From assembly GCA_039105265.1 (NCBI GenBank), contig JAPFFF010000006.1, forward strand, positions 3,100,001 through 3,164,000: a stretch of 64,000 bases of DNA, written 5' to 3'. The translations under genes were made by a program, and so were the position numbers. This document shows, piece by piece, positions 42,237 to 54,700 of the stretch. The notes beneath the pieces were generated by a model, which saw nothing but the letters and a program-made list of their open reading frames with translations, ran no database searches and was not told where the DNA came from. Position 1 is the stretch's first letter, and every line of letters starts with the position of its first letter. The DNA is from Tritrichomonas musculus. Taxonomy: Eukaryota > Parabasalia > Tritrichomonadida > Tritrichomonadidae.

Positions 42237-45200
42237 ATGACACAACAAACCACCTGGAGATTTCCCGATTTTAAGCGTCAGATGGCTTCTACTGATATTG
42301 ATGATTTGATCAATGCCCTTAAAAATTTCATTGATTATCTTCAAACGACTGAAACTTTGTCAGATATTAAAAACAATGAACAAATTTATAATATCGTTAT
42401 CAATTGTCTTGACACACCTCAATATACAATGATATCAGATCCAATAAAAAAACACCACTGCCTCCAAGTTCTCCTTTTACTTTCAACAAGAATCCCAATC
42501 GGAAATTTAAAAAAATTTATTGATAAAATTCTTACCAGAGCTCTTTCAAAACAAGCTGATGCACTTCTTTCCGATTATTCGTTACTTATGGTTGATATTT
42601 TTTCGGCGTTAGTTAATTCTGATAAAGCCAGGCAAGAAACATATATAAAATATGCTGCTCAACGATGCTTAGAAGAAATTTATCCAAGGGTAGAATCTAG
42701 CTCGATGTCAAGCAACACTCCTCCTCTGATGATTTTAACATCTTTAATTGAAAATTTAGGTACGCTTCTTACAGATAAACAATTTTCTAATTTATATGAT
42801 AAAATGATCTCTCTTATTGAAAATAAGAATTTGGGCTCAGGCAAAATATCTTATGCTAGTGATCTTTCGTCCTTAGCAAAGATTTGGGCTGTTTATGTTA
42901 ATCCTGACTTATTACAAAAGTTTATCAAAGCTTTAATTAACCAGATTAACAAAGAATCACCTTTAGCTTTTACAGTTTTCACAACTCTTGTTATCAGTAA
43001 TCCATTAAGTTTTTCATCAAATATTAACTTCTTGATTGATTTATATTTCAACAAAGCAGATTTATTAGTTCAAAAAGGATTGGACGCTTCAAGTGAAGAA
43101 ATCAAAGAGGCTGAAGCGTCAATTAATGCTCTTAATGCAGTAATCTGCGCTTTTGCAAAATGGTTTGTATCCTCAGCTTCGTCTTACTGTGAATTATCAT
43201 TTGATCTTTTTACATATGGCGTTGAAGCGCCAGTGTTTCAATCCAGCTCTGAAATCCACAAATATTCTGATTCTGAATTTGAAGTTCAAGAAGAAGATGA
43301 TGATATTATAGATACTGAACCAAATGAAGATGATGAATTTATTAATGACGATGATATTAATAATGACGATGAACAATTCGGTGACGAATCATACACAATT
43401 CGAAAAGCAATAAATGTTTTTGCCCAAAGCTTAATAAAATACTTTCCAGATACTTTCATGCAAACATTTCTTGAAAATGAAGATCGCCAAAAGTATACAC
43501 TCAATTTTATTGTTGATCCAGACTCTAGCTCAAAAGCTGTTTCTCTCAAAACATTAATCTTATTTGCAAAATCAGAAAAATCTAAAATTTCACCAAAAGT
43601 TTTGAAAAATTGGATCAACGCGTTTATAAACGAAATTAACAAACCAGCACAAAAAGATTATTCTATAATTTATTCTGCGCTTTCTGAACTTTTATTGGTC
43701 TATCCAGATCTTATAACTACGAATTCTCTGAGTATTGTTGATTCTATACTAAAAACACAAAGCTTTAATCAAAAAACACAAAATAAACAGCAGCAAATAA
43801 TAATTCAAAGCATGCTCGAACTTTTTAACACAATAATTACAGGAACAGTGAAAACAAATGAAATTACCCCACTTATTTGCCAAATATTGATACCATTAAT
43901 CAACCAGAACACTGTTTTACAACCATTGTTATATACATCAACCTTGTTATTCAGTAAAGCTACTGCTGATTCAATAAAACCAATAACTGCATTAAATAAG
44001 AAAATCATTGAAATTTCAAAAACAGAATGTGCTCACAAAATTTATGCGATTGATCCATTGTCCGTATATGTTTGCCTCTTCAGCAAAACAGATAAGGCTT
44101 GCGCTTCTGAATCAGTTTCGGCAATATTAAACCTTGAACATCAAGGCTTATCTTTTCATAAAAATGCTCTTTCTGCGATAGCATTAATTGCATCATCACC
44201 GTCTCATAGTATCATCTCATCAGTATCGAAAAAAGTCTTTGCAATTATTCAAAAACACATTTCTTCTCCTTCAATTGACCCTGCTCTACTTTATAGATCA
44301 CTTTGGGCATTTAACTCATGCTTACAAGGTGAAAGTCTTTTTGCACCTAAAGAATGCGAATCAATTGTACCTATAATTTCCAAATATATTTTGTTCAATG
44401 ATAATAGGATTAAAAGCATAGTCATCACCATCTTAAGAAACCTTTCTTCTCTTGAATCTGTTTCTACAAACTTAATTCCACATCTCTCGGAATTATTTAT
44501 TTCGAAAGATATTTTAACATATCAAATAATTGAAGGTATATCTGAAATTTTTGCAAAAGTTAAAGAAGAAAAACTTAACAGTATGGTTTCTACGCTTATT
44601 GAAAAAGGTAAAAGTCTCTCTAATAAACCAGATTCAGAAAGAAACGCTTCTAACATCGCTCTTTTTGTTGGATCTATTGTGGCATCTAGAAAGACTTTAA
44701 GAGAAAAAGTTCTAAAAGATTTTTCAAATGATATCTCAAACAAAGATGTAACGAAAATAAATCCATTTTCATTAAGATGCATTGGAGAAATTGGAATAAG
44801 ATTCTCTTTAGCTGAAGATAAATCCATTCTTGATCGTATATTAGAATTAGTATTGAGCGATAATCGTTTAATCTTTTCTTCAGCTGCTCATAGTGCTGGC
44901 CTTATAGCAGCAAATGATTCAGCTATACAAACAATACTTCCTCAAATAATTGACAGAATGAAGAAAGATATCGATCGATTATCAACATGGCTGAGTATTA
45001 TTGCAAAATGCCTTCAACGAAGGCAAAGAGTCAAAACTCCAGCTAAAATTAAATTTACAGATTTGTTTAACTATTTAGTTTCACTTGCAGGTTTCACAAA
45101 AGAGACAGAATCAACATTTGTTGACTGTTTTGATTCAATCTTAATACTAGAACCATCTATTCTTGCATCATATTTCGAAAAAATAGCTCTAAAGAACAAC

Positions 45201-45980
45201 GCAAGCCCAATTCTTATCCGATCAATATGTGATTACGCCGAAAATTCACTTAAAACAGCAGAAGAAGTTAAACCGATTCTAGCAAAGATTATTCCATATT
45301 TAAATCCAAATGAACCATCAATTTGTAGTGGAGCTATTTCATTTGTTAATTATTCAATCAGATATGAACAGCTTCTTTCCCAAATAATTCCAACATTTCC
45401 TACTATTTGCAAATGTGTTGAAGTTAACGATAAACACTTTTTTGAGGAATTTTACGGGACTCTATCAAAAAAGATTGATATCGGAATTTCAATGAGAGTC
45501 AAATCATTAGATACAATATCTAAACTTTTCTCAATTATTCCAGATAAGCTTGATATTGATATAATAATAAATTCATGTGCTAAAGCACTTGATGATCCAA
45601 CAAATGAAGTTAAAATAAGAACGCTCTCATTAATAGATCAATTATGCAATAACTCAATTTCCCTTCCACCAATTGTTAAATATATTTTACCAAAAATAAC
45701 TAATTTAGAGGATGCCAATCAACCTGATTATCACCAAATTTTGATTCATCTTTTCGCAAAATTAAAAGTAATAACGAAACATTCAAAAGTTATAGCAATT
45801 GAAAAAATTTTAGCTGATATTACAGATAAGAAACTACTAAAAGAGTACGAAGACGAATTTAATCAATCGATTAGTGAATTAAACCAAAAAACTACTCAGT
45901 CAAATAACTTTAATTCTAAATCAGTTTGCTATCAATTGATGCTCAAATACAACAGAGAAGCAGCTGAAATTTATGTTTAA
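42237..45980 (+). CDS. CAND1: CAND1-like cullin-associated HEAT-repeat protein (1247 aa)
   Basis: CAND1 wraps around cullin-RBX1 and exchanges substrate receptors of SCF ubiquitin ligases. The length (1247 aa) is close to animal CAND1 (1230). The chain is helical HEAT repeats throughout. An acidic loop, EEDDDIIDTEPNEDDEF and following (about residues 349-383), leads straight into ESYTIRKAINVFAQSLIKYFP, as the CAND1 acidic insert leads into W-K-V-R-R-A-A. Near the C-terminus KIDIGISMRVKSLDTISKLF and CAKALDDPTNEVKIRTLSLI match the TIP120 domain pattern. An importin-beta relative is a less likely alternative because of the acidic insert and TIP120 region. Confidence 0.85.
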   Translation: MTQQTTWRFPDFKRQMASTDIDDLINALKNFIDYLQTTETLSDIKNNEQIYNIVINCLDTPQYTMISDPIKKHHCLQVLLLLSTRIPIGNLKKFIDKILTRALSKQADALLSDYSLLMVDIFSALVNSDKARQETYIKYAAQRCLEEIYPRVESSSMSSNTPPLMILTSLIENLGTLLTDKQFSNLYDKMISLIENKNLGSGKISYASDLSSLAKIWAVYVNPDLLQKFIKALINQINKESPLAFTVFTTLVISNPLSFSSNINFLIDLYFNKADLLVQKGLDASSEEIKEAEASINALNAVICAFAKWFVSSASSYCELSFDLFTYGVEAPVFQSSSEIHKYSDSEFEVQEEDDDIIDTEPNEDDEFINDDDINNDDEQFGDESYTIRKAINVFAQSLIKYFPDTFMQTFLENEDRQKYTLNFIVDPDSSSKAVSLKTLILFAKSEKSKISPKVLKNWINAFINEINKPAQKDYSIIYSALSELLLVYPDLITTNSLSIVDSILKTQSFNQKTQNKQQQIIIQSMLELFNTIITGTVKTNEITPLICQILIPLINQNTVLQPLLYTSTLLFSKATADSIKPITALNKKIIEISKTECAHKIYAIDPLSVYVCLFSKTDKACASESVSAILNLEHQGLSFHKNALSAIALIASSPSHSIISSVSKKVFAIIQKHISSPSIDPALLYRSLWAFNSCLQGESLFAPKECESIVPIISKYILFNDNRIKSIVITILRNLSSLESVSTNLIPHLSELFISKDILTYQIIEGISEIFAKVKEEKLNSMVSTLIEKGKSLSNKPDSERNASNIALFVGSIVASRKTLREKVLKDFSNDISNKDVTKINPFSLRCIGEIGIRFSLAEDKSILDRILELVLSDNRLIFSSAAHSAGLIAANDSAIQTILPQIIDRMKKDIDRLSTWLSIIAKCLQRRQRVKTPAKIKFTDLFNYLVSLAGFTKETESTFVDCFDSILILEPSILASYFEKIALKNNASPILIRSICDYAENSLKTAEEVKPILAKIIPYLNPNEPSICSGAISFVNYSIRYEQLLSQIIPTFPTICKCVEVNDKHFFEEFYGTLSKKIDIGISMRVKSLDTISKLFSIIPDKLDIDIIINSCAKALDDPTNEVKIRTLSLIDQLCNNSISLPPIVKYILPKITNLEDANQPDYHQILIHLFAKLKVITKHSKVIAIEKILADITDKKLLKEYEDEFNQSISELNQKTTQSNNFNSKSVCYQLMLKYNREAAEIYV

Positions 45981-46145
45981 TAAACAAAATAAGATTCATA
46001 TAATTATTTAATTTTTTTTTTTTTAATAAAAAGATTTATTTTCGCATTTAATTTTAGAGTTTTGAATGACATCTGGTTCAGCATGTTACTTTAATCTTTT
46101 TAAATATAACCAGACTTTAGAAAGCAGTTAGAAAAAACCGTAATT

Positions 46146-48620
46146 TTAAGCATCAAAAACCAATGGATAAATATCTTTTGTTACAAGATTATCAATCAAA
46201 CATGTAACCAATTTAATGGATATATCCCTAAACTTCTCGAAATCGGAAATATCTTTAACATGACCAGTAGATATAATGTCTGGTCCAAAACAAATAGCTA
46301 AATTATGGCCATCCATTTTTGTAACATCTTTTGCATTTACAAGTCTTTGGAAGAAACCGATTAAATATTTCAATGTGTACAAATGCGCTTTGGGCAGTTT
46401 TTCTACAAATTGAATATAAGAATTATCTTCACTTGCATTAATTAAAGCAGGAAGACTTGAAACTGGTATTACTGTATCAGGAAGTAGGGAGAACCAGCTC
46501 TTGAAGAGAGATGCAAGATCATGAATGGATATAGCTGGATCAAGTTCAGATCCTTTGTTAATCTTGTCTTGAATATTTGTGACTGTCCTTTTATTTCCAA
46601 CTATTCTGAAAATTCCCTCTGTACTTTCAGCTCCTTTTTGGAATAACATTTCTGCCATTAAATGAATATATATTGGAACTGGAAGCATTTTATGCGTAAC
46701 CCTCTGATTCCAAAGTTGTTCATAAATTGAAGCACGAAAGACTTGCTTTGATTCATAAACATCTTTGATCAAACGATTTGCAAACATTGGCATAATTTCC
46801 ATTGACTTCCCAATTGTGCAACGGGCACTAAATCTTATATAAGCAAATTGTGCATAATCACTAATTTTCTTATTTTCTTTCATTGCTTCACGTGACAAAT
46901 GGGATTTGATCCAAACTTCGGAATCTAAACTTGATGGGAAAATTGATGCAATAACAACAAAAACTTGCCAAGTTTTAAGAAGACAATCTTCTTTAGGATT
47001 GTTGTTTGTTTGCTTAATAAGTTGGAAGTAGACTTCGTCGCGAAGAATTGCATTTCGGTCAACTAATTGGATAAGAGAATCAAGGGAAGAATTCTTAACT
47101 TTATCTTTGGTGGCTCCTGTATAATTGAGAATGTAATTGAAACATTGAATTGCGTCTTTCTGTGAGTTTTTTGGTATTGTTGATAATAATGATGCAGTAA
47201 GTGGAGTATCTTGAAAAGAAGCAAGAACTTCAGGTGAAATTTTCTTACGTGAGAAAATATGATTTGTGCGATGCTCTTTAAAGAATTGCTTTGCATATGC
47301 ATCAACTTGAAAGTTATGAATATCTTGCTGAAGAGATGCAGGGAGGGCAAGTTTATCTGCATCAGGATAAAACGATTTACGTTCTTCATTTTGTGATTCT
47401 GGTTGAAACTTGAATTTCGTTACTTCGCGTGGAACATCTATAACCATATCCAGATTGACTGCCGACGCAGTGGCTCTATGATCTTTTGAATGCTTTTTCA
47501 TTGGAAGTGTAGGGCTTCTAGCTTTAGTAATTGGGGTTTCAGCAGATATATCTTGAAACCTTGGATGACGACCTGAGTCTTTTGGAGTTGAAGGTGCTTT
47601 ATTTCCTTCGTTAAATTGTTTCAACTCAGTTTCAGTAAAAACATAAGGCTTATTAGTTTGAGGGTCTAAAAATTTGGCATTTTTAGGCTTATCATAAGTA
47701 GTTTCTTGTGTAACAGTATTGTAGAAGTAAACTTTTTTATTTGAGTGATAAACAAAGAAAACAATTGCATTTTCATCATCACTTGCATCTGATTGCAAAT
47801 CTGGAGCTTCATCATTTTCTTGATCATCTTGGTTATCTGATTCAGACTTTTCTTTAGCTTGCTCTTGTTCTTGTTCTTGCTCTTCCTTTTCTGAAGATTC
47901 ATCTTTTCTCATATCGTTTACTTCGCTTGCATCAAAAACATATGGCTTGTTTGTATTAGGATCAAGAAAACGTGCATTTTCGGGCTTAACATAAGTAGAT
48001 TCATTTGAAACTGTATTGTAAAAGTATAATTTTTGATTTTGATCTCGGTATACAAAATAAATAACTAAGTTATCATTATTTTCTGAATCTGGCTCTGGTA
48101 CTGGTTCTGCTCCTACTTCTAATGATGATCTTTTATGCTTCCTGTGCTTAGATCTATGCTTCTTTTCACCGTCAGATTCTTGATCAATATCTGATGTCTT
48201 CCTCCTCCTGCTTTTTTTATCTTTTTTATGCGATTTTTCTTTATCTTTTTCTTTATCAGATTCTTTTTCTTGAGCTGATTCATTTTCTGAATTCTTACCT
48301 TTAGACTTTTTATTTGTATCTTCTTTGTCAGATTCGTTTTTTTCTTCTGGGATTTTCGTTGAATCAATCGATATTGGCTCTGGCTGTTCTTCTTTTACTT
48401 CTTCTTGTTTTTCAATTATCGTTTCATCTTTAACTTCAGTTGCTGTGTTTTGCGGTACTTCTGGCTGAGTTTCGTCAGGGAAAACATAAGGTTCATTTGT
48501 TTCGGGATCTAAAAATGTATTTTCTGAATCTGGCTTGTCATATGTTGTTTCTTGAGTTCGGAGACAATAATAATATAATTCATTATTATCGTCTTCGTAG
48601 ACATAATAAATGTCACCCAT
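46146..48620 (-). CDS. WW-MyTH4-RhoGAP protein, ARHGAP39/Vilse type (824 aa)
   Basis: Three WW-like repeats (about residues 1-46, 178-222 and 285-330) read YYYCLRTQETTYDKP, LYFYNTVSNESTYVKP and VYFYNTVTQETTYDKP, each followed by FLDPxTNxPYVF. The second WW tryptophan is replaced by Tyr in all three. A Lys/Glu/Ser-rich linker separates the first two. A MyTH4 domain (about 455-620) is marked by LRDEVYFQLIKQT and LKTWQVF. The RhoGAP domain (about 622-800) has its arginine finger at R672 (EGIFRIVG) and the MDGHNLAICFGPDI motif, so it should stimulate GTP hydrolysis by Rho/Rac GTPases. The same domain order defines animal ARHGAP39/Vilse. It probably links Rac to the cytoskeleton. The stop is TAAA; an imperfect Inr (TCATTC) lies upstream. 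Confidence 0.93.
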   Translation of the reverse strand: MGDIYYVYEDDNNELYYYCLRTQETTYDKPDSENTFLDPETNEPYVFPDETQPEVPQNTATEVKDETIIEKQEEVKEEQPEPISIDSTKIPEEKNESDKEDTNKKSKGKNSENESAQEKESDKEKDKEKSHKKDKKSRRRKTSDIDQESDGEKKHRSKHRKHKRSSLEVGAEPVPEPDSENNDNLVIYFVYRDQNQKLYFYNTVSNESTYVKPENARFLDPNTNKPYVFDASEVNDMRKDESSEKEEQEQEQEQAKEKSESDNQDDQENDEAPDLQSDASDDENAIVFFVYHSNKKVYFYNTVTQETTYDKPKNAKFLDPQTNKPYVFTETELKQFNEGNKAPSTPKDSGRHPRFQDISAETPITKARSPTLPMKKHSKDHRATASAVNLDMVIDVPREVTKFKFQPESQNEERKSFYPDADKLALPASLQQDIHNFQVDAYAKQFFKEHRTNHIFSRKKISPEVLASFQDTPLTASLLSTIPKNSQKDAIQCFNYILNYTGATKDKVKNSSLDSLIQLVDRNAILRDEVYFQLIKQTNNNPKEDCLLKTWQVFVVIASIFPSSLDSEVWIKSHLSREAMKENKKISDYAQFAYIRFSARCTIGKSMEIMPMFANRLIKDVYESKQVFRASIYEQLWNQRVTHKMLPVPIYIHLMAEMLFQKGAESTEGIFRIVGNKRTVTNIQDKINKGSELDPAISIHDLASLFKSWFSLLPDTVIPVSSLPALINASEDNSYIQFVEKLPKAHLYTLKYLIGFFQRLVNAKDVTKMDGHNLAICFGPDIISTGHVKDISDFEKFRDISIKLVTCLIDNLVTKDIYPLVFDA

Positions 48621-48639
48621 TTCGATTTTAAGAATGAAA

Positions 48640-49478
48640 ACTTGACTTAATTCAAAAAAATACTATATTTAAATTATTCAATACAAATTGTTCTTCTACG
48701 GTGATATGACCTTTTTAATTATCTATAACTCAATTATACATACAAAAACATGATCTAAAGACTATTTTTAATCGAGGTATTTAAAGTAAGTATTACTATT
48801 AAAATAATAATCATTTTTCTATTTCAATCAAATATTTGTTCTACATACAATTTTTTGATAATAGCATATACATTTTTTTTATTTTTAATAACCGCTTAAA
48901 GGTGAAATTTGGCCTTTAACCGTCCGAATTTAAATGACGGTTTTAATATCTTATCTCCATATTTTGATAACGTATCTTCAAGCAATATTTTATTTAGATG
49001 CGAAGCCTTAATGTTAACTTGAAAAAGATCAATAATTTGGCTCAAAGAACGATCTTCGTTTGATCAATTAATTTATATCTTCTCTTTTTATTTTTTTTTT
49101 CTTTATTCGATGTTAATCCAAACAAATCCCAATGTTCATAGATATTTCAGGTGTTGAATTAAATTATATAGAAAATATTATTCATCAAAATATTTATTGA
49201 TGATGATTTTTTTCAATTATATTATGTCACTATATATTTGTATGTATACATATCATTTTATTAATTTAAATGTTCTATATTAGGATGATATAAAAAAATT
49301 TTTTTTTTAATATTAAAAATAAAGAGATAAATTTATAGAAGATTAATTCGTATTTAATAAAATTATATTTTTAGTAAAAAAATAAAGTTATTCATTGATA
49401 TATATCCCATCAACTTATTTGATGCTTATACAATTTTTTTCAATGTTATTTCAAAATTTGAATATAATTATAAACTGA
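48640..49478. other. Gene-free stretch
   Basis: AT-rich, no gene. One small perfect hairpin is present (AACCGTC at 48919-48925 paired with GACGGTT just downstream), without a recognised role. Confidence 0.55.
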
Positions 49479-49674
49479 GTTCAAAAAACTTTACCTCCAT
49501 TTCAAATTTTAAATCATTCTATCTTTTTTATTAAACAATTTAAATGCATCATTCTTCATTAATAATATATTAGATAATTATCATAATATTAATCAAATTT
49601 TAAAAAAATAATTCATATTTAAAATATAAAGATATGATTATTTTAAATTGAGAGGGAGGTAATGTTTTTTGAAC
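49479..49674. mobile_element. 196-bp MITE-like inverted-repeat element
   Basis: The left end GTTCAAAAAACTTTACCTCC is matched by the right end GGAGGTAATGTTTTTTGAAC (19 of 20 pairs). Similarity continues inward (ATTTCAAATTTTAA against TTAAATTGAGAG) to about 34 bp. The interior is AT-rich and non-coding. No clear target-site duplication is seen. The TACCTCC/GCACCTCC word is shared with the element at 16884-17074, which may be related. Confidence 0.65.
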
Positions 49675-51742
49675 AAGGTTTAATTTTGAGAGAGTATTCA
49701 AATTATCATTTTTTTTCTCATGCACCTATATGGTGATTCGAAGGTTTTTTCCAAAGCTCTTTTTTTTAGAGAGTAGCCCATGTCCCATAGAAAGTTGTAA
49801 TTTCTCTTAAGGGAGTGGATATTTCTTTCAAAAACCAAGGTTCCTTATATAAAAATAGCTTACTGAAAGGATAATTATATAAATAAACTTCTGAAAAATT
49901 GAATACATTGCTTTGAGAGAAAAAAGAAATTTTCGACTCTTTATCGTTTTTTTAGTCAATTTTCAGTGGATAAATGCGGTTTATATGTACGTTAAGTCGA
50001 ACATTTTCGGACAGGGTTTAATTTAAATACCTTATGCTAAATGAACATTTTGCAAAAATTGGTAATGTATTCTAAATACTATAGATATAGTTATAATATT
50101 AACTAAATATATAATTTATTTATTATACTATCAATATAAATATCCTAAAGAAAGTTCAAAAATTTGATTATATATTATTTTACAAAGAAACGATGAAATT
50201 GAATAAATAACGATATAATTCACAAAAAGTTCAAATCATTAAAATCTTTCAAATTCTGTGGAGAATTATAATATTTTTTCATTCTCAAAGAACAAAAAGG
50301 AATATCTTCAATATTCATAGTAATGTGGAAATCAAAAAACATATTAATATTTTGAAATCAAATCAAATAACAAAAGCATCAAATACAATAAATATAATAT
50401 TTCATTATCATATCATATATCAATATTCTTCTTTTTATAGGTGAAATCTATCTTTTTATAATTAAGATATTTTTTAGGAATAATATGTATTATTTTTCCC
50501 CTTTTCGCTCAAGACAGGCAATGATTTTCAAAAATCAATTATAATGAATAAATGGTATAAAAATTGATATAAAGAAGGAAATTCATTTGAATCCAAAATT
50601 AGAAAATCAACAAAAACTTTAGAGGGGGTTTCACTCAGGTGTCAAATCCGCTTTTCCATTAAATACGAGAATTTGAGAGTTGATAATTATATTTATATAC
50701 TATTACATATATTTAATAATAATAATACTAATTTCGTAAAAAAATATTTAATATTTATGAATATATATATGTTTAGTTATTTTATTTTTGAGAGAAAAAC
50801 TGCTTTTTCTTCAGAAAATTAACATCTTGATAGTGACTTAGATTTCTATACGATTTTATATCAGGTTTTTTATATATTGTAATATCGATTGAAGATATTA
50901 TATCCAAAATATTCTTCCAAATCATATGGCCAATTTTTGTATATTTATGTTTTCAATTTTTATAAAATTTCTGATATCAGAATTTTTTTTTTTGAATATG
51001 ACATGTTAGATGAAATGATTATTATCTCTATCAAAGCTTTACTGTTCTCCGCCTTTATTTTTAAATAGAGCCACTAAGTCTTTTTTAAAAAAATACCGAC
51101 AATGTTTTGCTTTCAAAGAATAGCATTTTTTTGTCTAGTTATTATTAATTAAAAATAAGATTCTTAGATATCTCTTGAATTTTTATCATTTATAGAGCAA
51201 GCGTTAATAATAATGGTATTATTTTACTCGGCGGCTTTTATCTATTGCCCTTTTACAAAATTACGAATTCTCTATCAAATATCTACTATTTTTAATCAAA
51301 AGATTTAATTTATATATGCAATTATTAATAAATATCTAAATAAACTGAATTATTCCAATATGTTAATTTTTATTGGAAAGATTTGTATAAATGCATTTGA
51401 AATAACTGCATTCCCATTTATTTTTATTCAATAATAAACAATTCCATCAAATATTTGTATGTGGTTTTTTTTGACTCTTTTATACATCTTTTTTGTGTTA
51501 AATTGCTCATATTTTTCTTCTTCAAAACAAATTTCATCTCACATGTCCTTTTCAAAATGATCATATGTAATATTTCAAAATTGGCCATATGGAATAGATT
51601 AAAAATAATAAAAACCAATTATCTGTCCATTAATAAAATAAATATTATAATTTTAGAAAAATCCTATAGAGATTTGCAGAGTGCTGCCCCTTCTAAAACT
51701 TTTTCATAAAAAATTGATTTTAACAATTCTGTTGCTAGGCAA
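49675..51742. other. Gene-free stretch
   Basis: About 2 kb of AT-rich DNA with no convincing frame on either strand. It presumably includes the promoter of the downstream TKL-like gene, for which no clean Inr was found. Confidence 0.6.
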
Positions 51743-54700
51743 ATGCTTCCTTCTAATCTTCCTACATCACTAACTCAATGGAGACGCTATTTCGACGTTA
51801 CTTTTAAACTTTTGGAGGAAGTTGTGCCAACAATTTCTTTAGGATACAATAAAATCGACTTAATTCTTACAAATCTTCAAGCTTTTCGAACGTCATTTCT
51901 CACAGATCATCAACCGACAGTTACACCTAAAGAATCTTGGATTTTATTTGAATTTTTTAAAACTTGCGCAGCTTTCATTTCTTATTCATCTCAATATAAT
52001 TCAAAAAAAATTTTGCATTACATTATTTCGCATCCAATTAATGGTCAATATAACGAGATTGCAGAACTTTATAACAGTTGGTCTGTTCAATCATCAATGC
52101 TCTTATGCGATTCTTTTCGCGACATCACACTATTAAGTTATGCTCACTACCTTGATTTAATAGCGATTCGTGATTCTTTTGGTCCAATTGTTGACAGTTT
52201 TCCTCAACAAGTCTCTACTATTTTAAAAAGAAAATTAGAAAATATATCAAAACTATTTAAATTTATGCCTCAAGCACCAAAAAATAAAAATATTAAAATT
52301 TTTGATCACTCTCAAATTATCAAAGGAGAAAAGATAGACCAATCTCAAACTTCTTTTGCACAGTTTTTTAAAGCTCGAATTAAACCTTCAACAGATTGTA
52401 CGATTATTGAGTTTTCGAAAATTTGTTTGTCAAATAACCAAGTTTTTGATTTTAAATACAAATTAAATTCATATTTTAATTTTAACCATCCAAATATTAT
52501 ATATTTGCAAGGTGCAACAGATAAGCCACCATATTGCGTATTATTAAATAACTTAATAAGTAATAGCTTATTTGATTTACTTCATAATGAAGGAGAAAAA
52601 AATAAAAATTTAATATCACAATCGCAAAAATTAAAGATTGCACTGGGAATAATCCGTGGTCTTGAATATTTAGAGTCTATGAAATTTGTGCACAAAGACC
52701 TAAATTCAAAGAACATTCTTCTCGACTCCAATTTTAATCCATTAATATCATTTTTTGCTATTAACACGCAACGTGAAACAGAAAATTGTGGTTGGATATC
52801 ACCAGAAGTTTTATCAGAACAAAAGCAACAATATTCATGCTCAGCTGATATATACACTTTTGGTGTCATTCTTTGGGAGTTACTTACTGGCGAAAAGCCT
52901 TATGAAAAGTTACCAAAAAGTCAATTACAAATTGCAGAAATGGTTATTGACAAAGACATAAGACCAAATATTCCAGCAAATGCAACAATTGAAATTTCAG
53001 AATTAATTCAAAGTTGCTGGGCCTCAAATCCAAAAAAAAGACCCAAAGCTAGTGACATACGAATTATTTTGGAAGGCGATAAGCAGAGAGAAAATAAAAG
53101 TAAATATATTAAATTCTATTCAAATGATAATATTGACGAATATGTTAAATGGGCAGATGAAACAAAAGAAGAGCATACAAATATAATAAATAGTGTTAAC
53201 AAAGCAGAAGAAATGAAAGAGGCTCATTTAATCAACATATTAAGTCAACCTCAGTCTGATATACCAAGCACACTCTTTTACCTTCATGAACTTCATAATT
53301 ATAGCAAAACGAATATTACATCTCTTATTGAAACTTTAGTTAAAGTAATAAATCAAAATACTTCCTATTCAGTACAAGAAGAAACTTTTAGTTTAATTAA
53401 AGAAATACTTAATCGCGATGATATTGATCAAATAATTGATCCTCTTAATTTTATAGATAGAATTTTACAAATAGTTGGTAATCAACCAAAATACATGATC
53501 ACATTAGCAAAAGAAATCAGCCCAAAAATCCAAAACATAGATTTATTAGTTAAAAAGTTTATCAGTATGCCGAAAACGCATTTTTCGGTTGAAATTATAA
53601 AAACCATAATATCTGTAAAAACAGATCAGATTAATCCAAGGACAATTGTCAAAATATATGAGTCAATACCTGACGATTTATCTTTAGATTTTCTTATGTT
53701 TATTTTAACTGCATATGGTCCATTAGAAGTCTTCTTTCCACCTTCCTGCAAATCGATTCAACTAATTTCACTTTTTGTGAGCAAACTTTCCACTTTTTGT
53801 GAAGATTTCCAATATATTCAAAAAGTTAAAGATATTATCAATATTGATGAAATATCAACAATGAGTGAATTTGCTCTCAGAAAAGTTCTTGATTCTGTTT
53901 CTAAAGCCATTTTAAAAGAGTATGACTATCCTGTCATTACGAGAGAAATGGGATTGATCATGTTTTACTTTATAGTTCAATATTGCATTAAATTCAACCA
54001 AGCAAAGACAGCTCTAAAAGTCCTCAATATTTGTCTTCTTTCAAATTCAATGCGAACGATCATGTCACAGTCAAATATTGACATTTGGACAACGATCATC
54101 AAAGCAGTGAATTTCACTGAAAATATCAATACACAAACCTCTCAAAAAGTGAAACCATCAGAAAAAGTGGAAAGTTCAGAAAAAATTATCGAAATTGATA
54201 GCGAGTATTCGCTGATAGCTCTCCACCTTATTAATGAGATACCCCTCTGCAAGGAGCCCGCCCGTTTCACAAATCTGTGGAACTGCATCGTGCTGAAATA
54301 CAGGATGACGAAGAAGAAGAACGTTACAAAGACAATCTGTTCAATATTGGACAGAAAAAGTGACGTTGATCTTCATTTATTGATGTCAACTTTGAACGAA
54401 GGCATTGCTGGTGACGATGATCATTTTTGCTTGACTGCATTGAAAATTCTGAGGCATATCAATATTTCAATACTCAGTCAATTTTTGAAAGTCCCGCCTA
54501 TGTCAAATTTTTGGCCTAATTTGACCAAGCAGATGAAAAAACAAAATGGAAAGATTTGCAAGTCTATTGGAAAACTGGCCGTAAACATGATTGAAAAAAT
54601 GCCAGATTTCCAGCTGTACCCTTCCTTCCTTCGCTCTATAATTGAGCTTATTTATAACAAAATGACATCTTTCGACACATCAATGCCTTTCATATTCTTC

